This document shows, piece after piece, positions 61,550 to 64,000 of a stretch of DNA of 64,000 bases; within the stretch, counting starts at the first letter, position 1, and every line of letters starts with the position of its first letter. Source of the stretch: an uncultured bacterium (GTDB lineage: Bacteria > Acidobacteriota > Thermoanaerobaculia > Thermoanaerobaculales > Thermoanaerobaculaceae). The translations under genes and the position numbers were made by a program. The DNA is taken from the NCBI GenBank assembly GCA_937924755.1, contig CALEVZ010000046.1, positions 1-64,000 of the forward strand, read 5' to 3'. The notes beneath the pieces are model-generated. The model was not told the DNA's origin, ran no database searches, and was given only the letters and a program-made list of their open reading frames with translations.

Positions 61550-62985
61550 GCGTCCGCAATCACCGGGGTCCACTGGCCGACGTGCCCGCCGGCGGCGTTG
61601 AGGCGGAGTGGCCGGGGGCGCAGCCCCTCCCGCCGGGTGAGGGGGCCCGCAAGGGGGTGCACGCTGCCATGGGGGTCTTCGCCCTGCCGCTGGCGTGGTT
61701 GCCCTGGCCCTTGGCGGCGGCTTGCGCCACGGTGGCGTTCCTGTTCAACTGGCTGATACTGCCGCACCTTGTCGGACACCGGATGGCGAGCGCCCGCTCC
61801 GGCGCCTCCGATTGTGGGGTGTTGCTCTATCCGGCGGTGGTGTTGCTGCTGGTCGCGGTGTTTCGCGAGCGTCTCGAAATTGTCGCCTTCGCCTGGGGGG
61901 TGCTGGCGCTGGGCGACGCCGCCGCTGGGGTGGCAGGGCTGCGGTGGGGGAGGAGACGGCTGCCCTGGAACCCGGCCAAGAGCTGGGTGGGGTTGGCGGC
62001 GGGAGCGGTGGCGGGGTGGCTGGGGGGTGGCCTGCTGTGGCTCTTCGTGGCCTCGCGGGGTTGGCAGAGCCCGAACGTGCTTCCCGATGGGTTGGTATGG
62101 CCCGGACTCGTGGTGATATTCCTGGCGGCGGCCGTCGTGGCGGCCCTGGTGGAAAGTGCCCCCCTGGCGCTGGACGACAACCTGCTGGCTCCCCTCACCG
62201 CGGCGCTGGTGCTGACGGCGCTGCTGGCGCCCTGGGAGGGGGCCGCGCCGGTCTCGCTTCCCTGGCCCCTCTGGCCCACCGGCGCCACCGGCTGGCTCTT
62301 GGCCCTGGCGGTCAATGGGGTCTGCGCAGTGCTGGCGGCGTGGAAGCGAGTGCTGACACCCGCCGCCATTGTCGCCGCGCTGATCCTAGGGTCGGTCACC
62401 TGGGGGCTGGGCGGGGTGCGCCTGTGGCTGGTTCTGCTGGCCTTCCTGGCAGCGGGAACGGCGGCCACCCGGGTGGGGTGGCGGCGCAAGGAGGCGCTGG
62501 GCATCGCCGAGGGCAATGCCGGCCGTCGGGGGCTGGGGAACGTCGCCGCCAAGGGGGCGGTGGTGCTGGTGGCGGCGGCGCTGACCCCCTTCGCCGACGC
62601 TCGCCTGTGCGCCCTCATGGCCATCGCGGCGCTGGCCGGGGCGCTCGCCGATACGGCCGGGTCGGAGCTGGGCAAGGCCTCGGGCGGGCGAGCCTTTAGC
62701 CTGCCGGCCCTGCAGCCGGTGCCGATGGGCACGCCGGGGGCCGTGAGCATGGTCGGCACCTTGGGGACGCTGGGAGGGGGGGCGGCCATCGGCGCCCTGG
62801 CCTGGGCTCTGGGGCTCCTGGGTGGAGGGCTGGCGACGCTGGCGGCGGGGGCCGGGGTGGCGGCGGCGGTGGCGGAGAGTGGCTTCGACCGGCGAGTCGG
62901 GCACGACGCGGTGAATCTGACCCTCACGGTGGCGGCGGCTCTGGCCGCGGGTACCCTGGCGGTGGCGGGGAGGTGGTTGCCGTGA
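61546..62985 (+). CDS. Fused prenol kinase: VTE5-like and DUF92/VTE6-like domains
   Basis: A 479-residue membrane protein with two halves. The first (about residues 35-220) resembles dolichol/phytol kinases (VTE5 type) with RKGVHAAMGVFALPL, the ALGDAAAGVAG segment and PWNPAKSWVG. The second (about 240-479) matches DUF92, the family of plant VTE6 phytyl-phosphate kinase: VLTPAAIVAALILGSVTWGL, GNAGRRGLGNVAAKGAVVL and DTAGSELGKASG. Together they would convert a free prenol to its diphosphate in two steps. It is followed immediately by a UbiA enzyme. Confidence 0.82.
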   Translation: MSVRNHRGPLADVPAGGVEAEWPGAQPLPPGEGARKGVHAAMGVFALPLAWLPWPLAAACATVAFLFNWLILPHLVGHRMASARSGASDCGVLLYPAVVLLLVAVFRERLEIVAFAWGVLALGDAAAGVAGLRWGRRRLPWNPAKSWVGLAAGAVAGWLGGGLLWLFVASRGWQSPNVLPDGLVWPGLVVIFLAAAVVAALVESAPLALDDNLLAPLTAALVLTALLAPWEGAAPVSLPWPLWPTGATGWLLALAVNGVCAVLAAWKRVLTPAAIVAALILGSVTWGLGGVRLWLVLLAFLAAGTAATRVGWRRKEALGIAEGNAGRRGLGNVAAKGAVVLVAAALTPFADARLCALMAIAALAGALADTAGSELGKASGGRAFSLPALQPVPMGTPGAVSMVGTLGTLGGGAAIGALAWALGLLGGGLATLAAGAGVAAAVAESGFDRRVGHDAVNLTLTVAAALAAGTLAVAGRWLP

Positions 62986-63965
62986 AGTGGGCAGACCTGC
63001 TGGACCTGGATCGACCCTTTACCCTGCTGCCGCCGCTGCTGGGCATCGTCTCGGGGGCGGTGTGCGCCTTCGGTTCGGCCCACAACCCCGACCCCGAACG
63101 GCTGTTGCGGCCCTCAGTGCTGTTCACGGTGGTGTTGGGCAGCGTCTGTGCGGCGCTGCTCAACGCGGCTTCCAACACGTTGAATCAGATCACCGATTTG
63201 GAGGCGGACCGCATCAACAAGCCGCAGCGCCCTATCCCCTCGGGGCGGGTGTCGGTGGGGCAGGCCGCCCGCCACGCCGCCCTCCTCTACCTGGCTGGGA
63301 CCCTGCCGGTGTGGCTGGTGGTGCCATACCCGGCGGTGACGCTGGCCGAACGGTTAGGGGGATCGCTGCTGGACCACGGGGTGTTCTTCCTCTATTTGGG
63401 GGCCGCCCTGGCCACCCTCGTCTACTCCCTGCCGGCCCTGGGCCGCACCAAGCGATTCGGCATCTGGGCCAACGTCACCATCGCCATCCCGCGCGGCGTC
63501 TGGCTGAAGGTGGCCGGGTGGGGGATGGTGGCCCCCATCTGGCACGCCGAGGCGTGGTGGATCGGCGCGGTGTTCGGCGTCTTCCTGCTGGGTGCCTCTA
63601 GCACCAAGGATTTCTCTGACATGAAGGGTGATGCGGCCAGCGGAGTGCACACCCTGCCGGTGAAGTACGGGGAGCACCGGGCCGCCTGGATGATCGCCCC
63701 CTCGTTCGTACTGCCCTGGCTGCTCATACCCCTGGGAACAGTGCTGCGCGACCCGGCGGCCCCCCAGCTGGCGATGTTGACCGGCAACCCCACCGTGCTG
63801 ATCGCCCTCGGCGGCCTGCTCACGGTTTGGGGGGTGTACACCTGCTGGCTCCTGCTCGAGGACCCGGCCTCCCTGTCGCGCCGCGAGAATCACCCCTCTT
63901 GGACTCACATGTACTCGATGATGATGGCTGCCCAGCTGGGTTTTGCGGTGGCCTATCTGGTGTGA
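62982..63965 (+). CDS. UbiA-family prenyltransferase
   Basis: A 327-residue, eight- to nine-helix membrane enzyme with the first aspartate-rich motif NQITDLEADRINKPQRPIPSG and the second KDFSDMKGD. UbiA enzymes join a prenyl diphosphate to an aromatic, tetrapyrrole or glycerol-phosphate acceptor. The sequence is nearer to DGGGP- or chlorophyll-synthase-like members than to ubiquinone UbiA, by impression only. GTG 62982 has SD GGGAGG at the right distance and overlaps the kinase stop by 4 bp, so the kinase probably supplies its prenyl diphosphate. Confidence 0.85.
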   Translation: MKWADLLDLDRPFTLLPPLLGIVSGAVCAFGSAHNPDPERLLRPSVLFTVVLGSVCAALLNAASNTLNQITDLEADRINKPQRPIPSGRVSVGQAARHAALLYLAGTLPVWLVVPYPAVTLAERLGGSLLDHGVFFLYLGAALATLVYSLPALGRTKRFGIWANVTIAIPRGVWLKVAGWGMVAPIWHAEAWWIGAVFGVFLLGASSTKDFSDMKGDAASGVHTLPVKYGEHRAAWMIAPSFVLPWLLIPLGTVLRDPAAPQLAMLTGNPTVLIALGGLLTVWGVYTCWLLLEDPASLSRRENHPSWTHMYSMMMAAQLGFAVAYLV

Positions 63966-64000
63966 CGGCACCGAGGGCAAAGATACCAGGGGGTTTGCTC

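Overview
The window is very GC-rich, gene-dense bacterial chromosome. The lipid A genes lpxD-fabZ-lpxA behind an OmpH/Skp chaperone show a Gram-negative envelope. A group 3d-type NAD-linked [NiFe] hydrogenase, a ferredoxin-dependent 2-oxoacid oxidoreductase joined to a NADH-dehydrogenase-like module, PEP carboxykinase, NADP-malic enzyme and flavin-dependent ThyX suggest an anaerobic or facultatively anaerobic lifestyle rich in ferredoxin and NADH chemistry. The protein mix would fit an Acidobacteriota-type organism (Holophagae/Thermoanaerobaculia-like), but that placement is inference. No plasmid, phage or CRISPR module is present. The only mobility signal is the 3' half of a tRNA-Pro at the left edge, which looks like an integration-site copy.

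Layout. 1-141: tRNA-Pro 3' half. 375-6200: an aspartate aminotransferase fused to a PEPCK/HPr-kinase-like domain, a flotillin, and PEP carboxykinase. 6345-6640: relic of an AAA ATPase gene. 6829-12118: Tat-exported flavoprotein, thyX, a CpcT/CpeT-family protein and ftcD. 12191-17021: a glycosyltransferase and a transketolase fused to a phosphoglucose-isomerase-like module. 17133-19942: ompH-lpxD-fabZ-lpxA. 20033-27204: an HD-GYP signalling protein, a bacterioferritin-like protein and a giant GT39-DUF2298-NHL membrane protein. 27508-29096: a block of decayed genes. 29292-32824: an sxtIJK-like carbamoyltransferase cassette and an SGNH hydrolase. 32910-37871: hoxEFUYH with its promoter. 38280-44600: mobB-mobA fusion, thioesterase, membrane protein, and a NamZ / HAD phosphatase / zinc-ribbon / Ddl cell-wall operon. 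44636-49188: malic enzyme, CsgG-like protein and two secreted proteins of unknown function. 49486-51984: folE, rfbA and rfbD. 52035-59663: one long operon of a MinD-like ATPase, the four 2-oxoacid:ferredoxin oxidoreductase subunits, NuoE/NuoF/NuoG-like subunits, a polyferredoxin and a rubrerythrin-like protein. 59660-63965: hydrolase, sugar epimerase, a fused VTE5-VTE6-type prenol kinase and a UbiA prenyltransferase.

The most notable system is the 52-59.7 kb operon. A complete ferredoxin-reducing 2-oxoacid oxidoreductase is encoded with a HydB/HydC/HydA-N-terminus-like flavin and Fe-S module but without hydrogenase or other catalytic subunits. This suggests a dedicated 2-oxoacid/ferredoxin/NAD(H) complex, possibly bifurcating or confurcating. 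A second, different diaphorase (HoxEFU) lies 17 kb away in the hydrogenase operon. Other unusual architectures are the aminotransferase-kinase fusion beside pckA, the transketolase-PGI fusion with an eroded isomerase motif, and the one-polypeptide tandem prenol kinase beside a UbiA enzyme.

Expression signals are readable. Three sigma70-type promoters with near-consensus -35 and -10 boxes precede hox, maeB and the 2-oxoacid oxidoreductase operon. At least seven monocistronic or first genes have no Shine-Dalgarno sequence and carry a TAnnnT -10 box 6-9 nt before the start codon, as expected for leaderless mRNAs. Operon-internal genes have strong Shine-Dalgarno sequences or overlapping start/stop codons.
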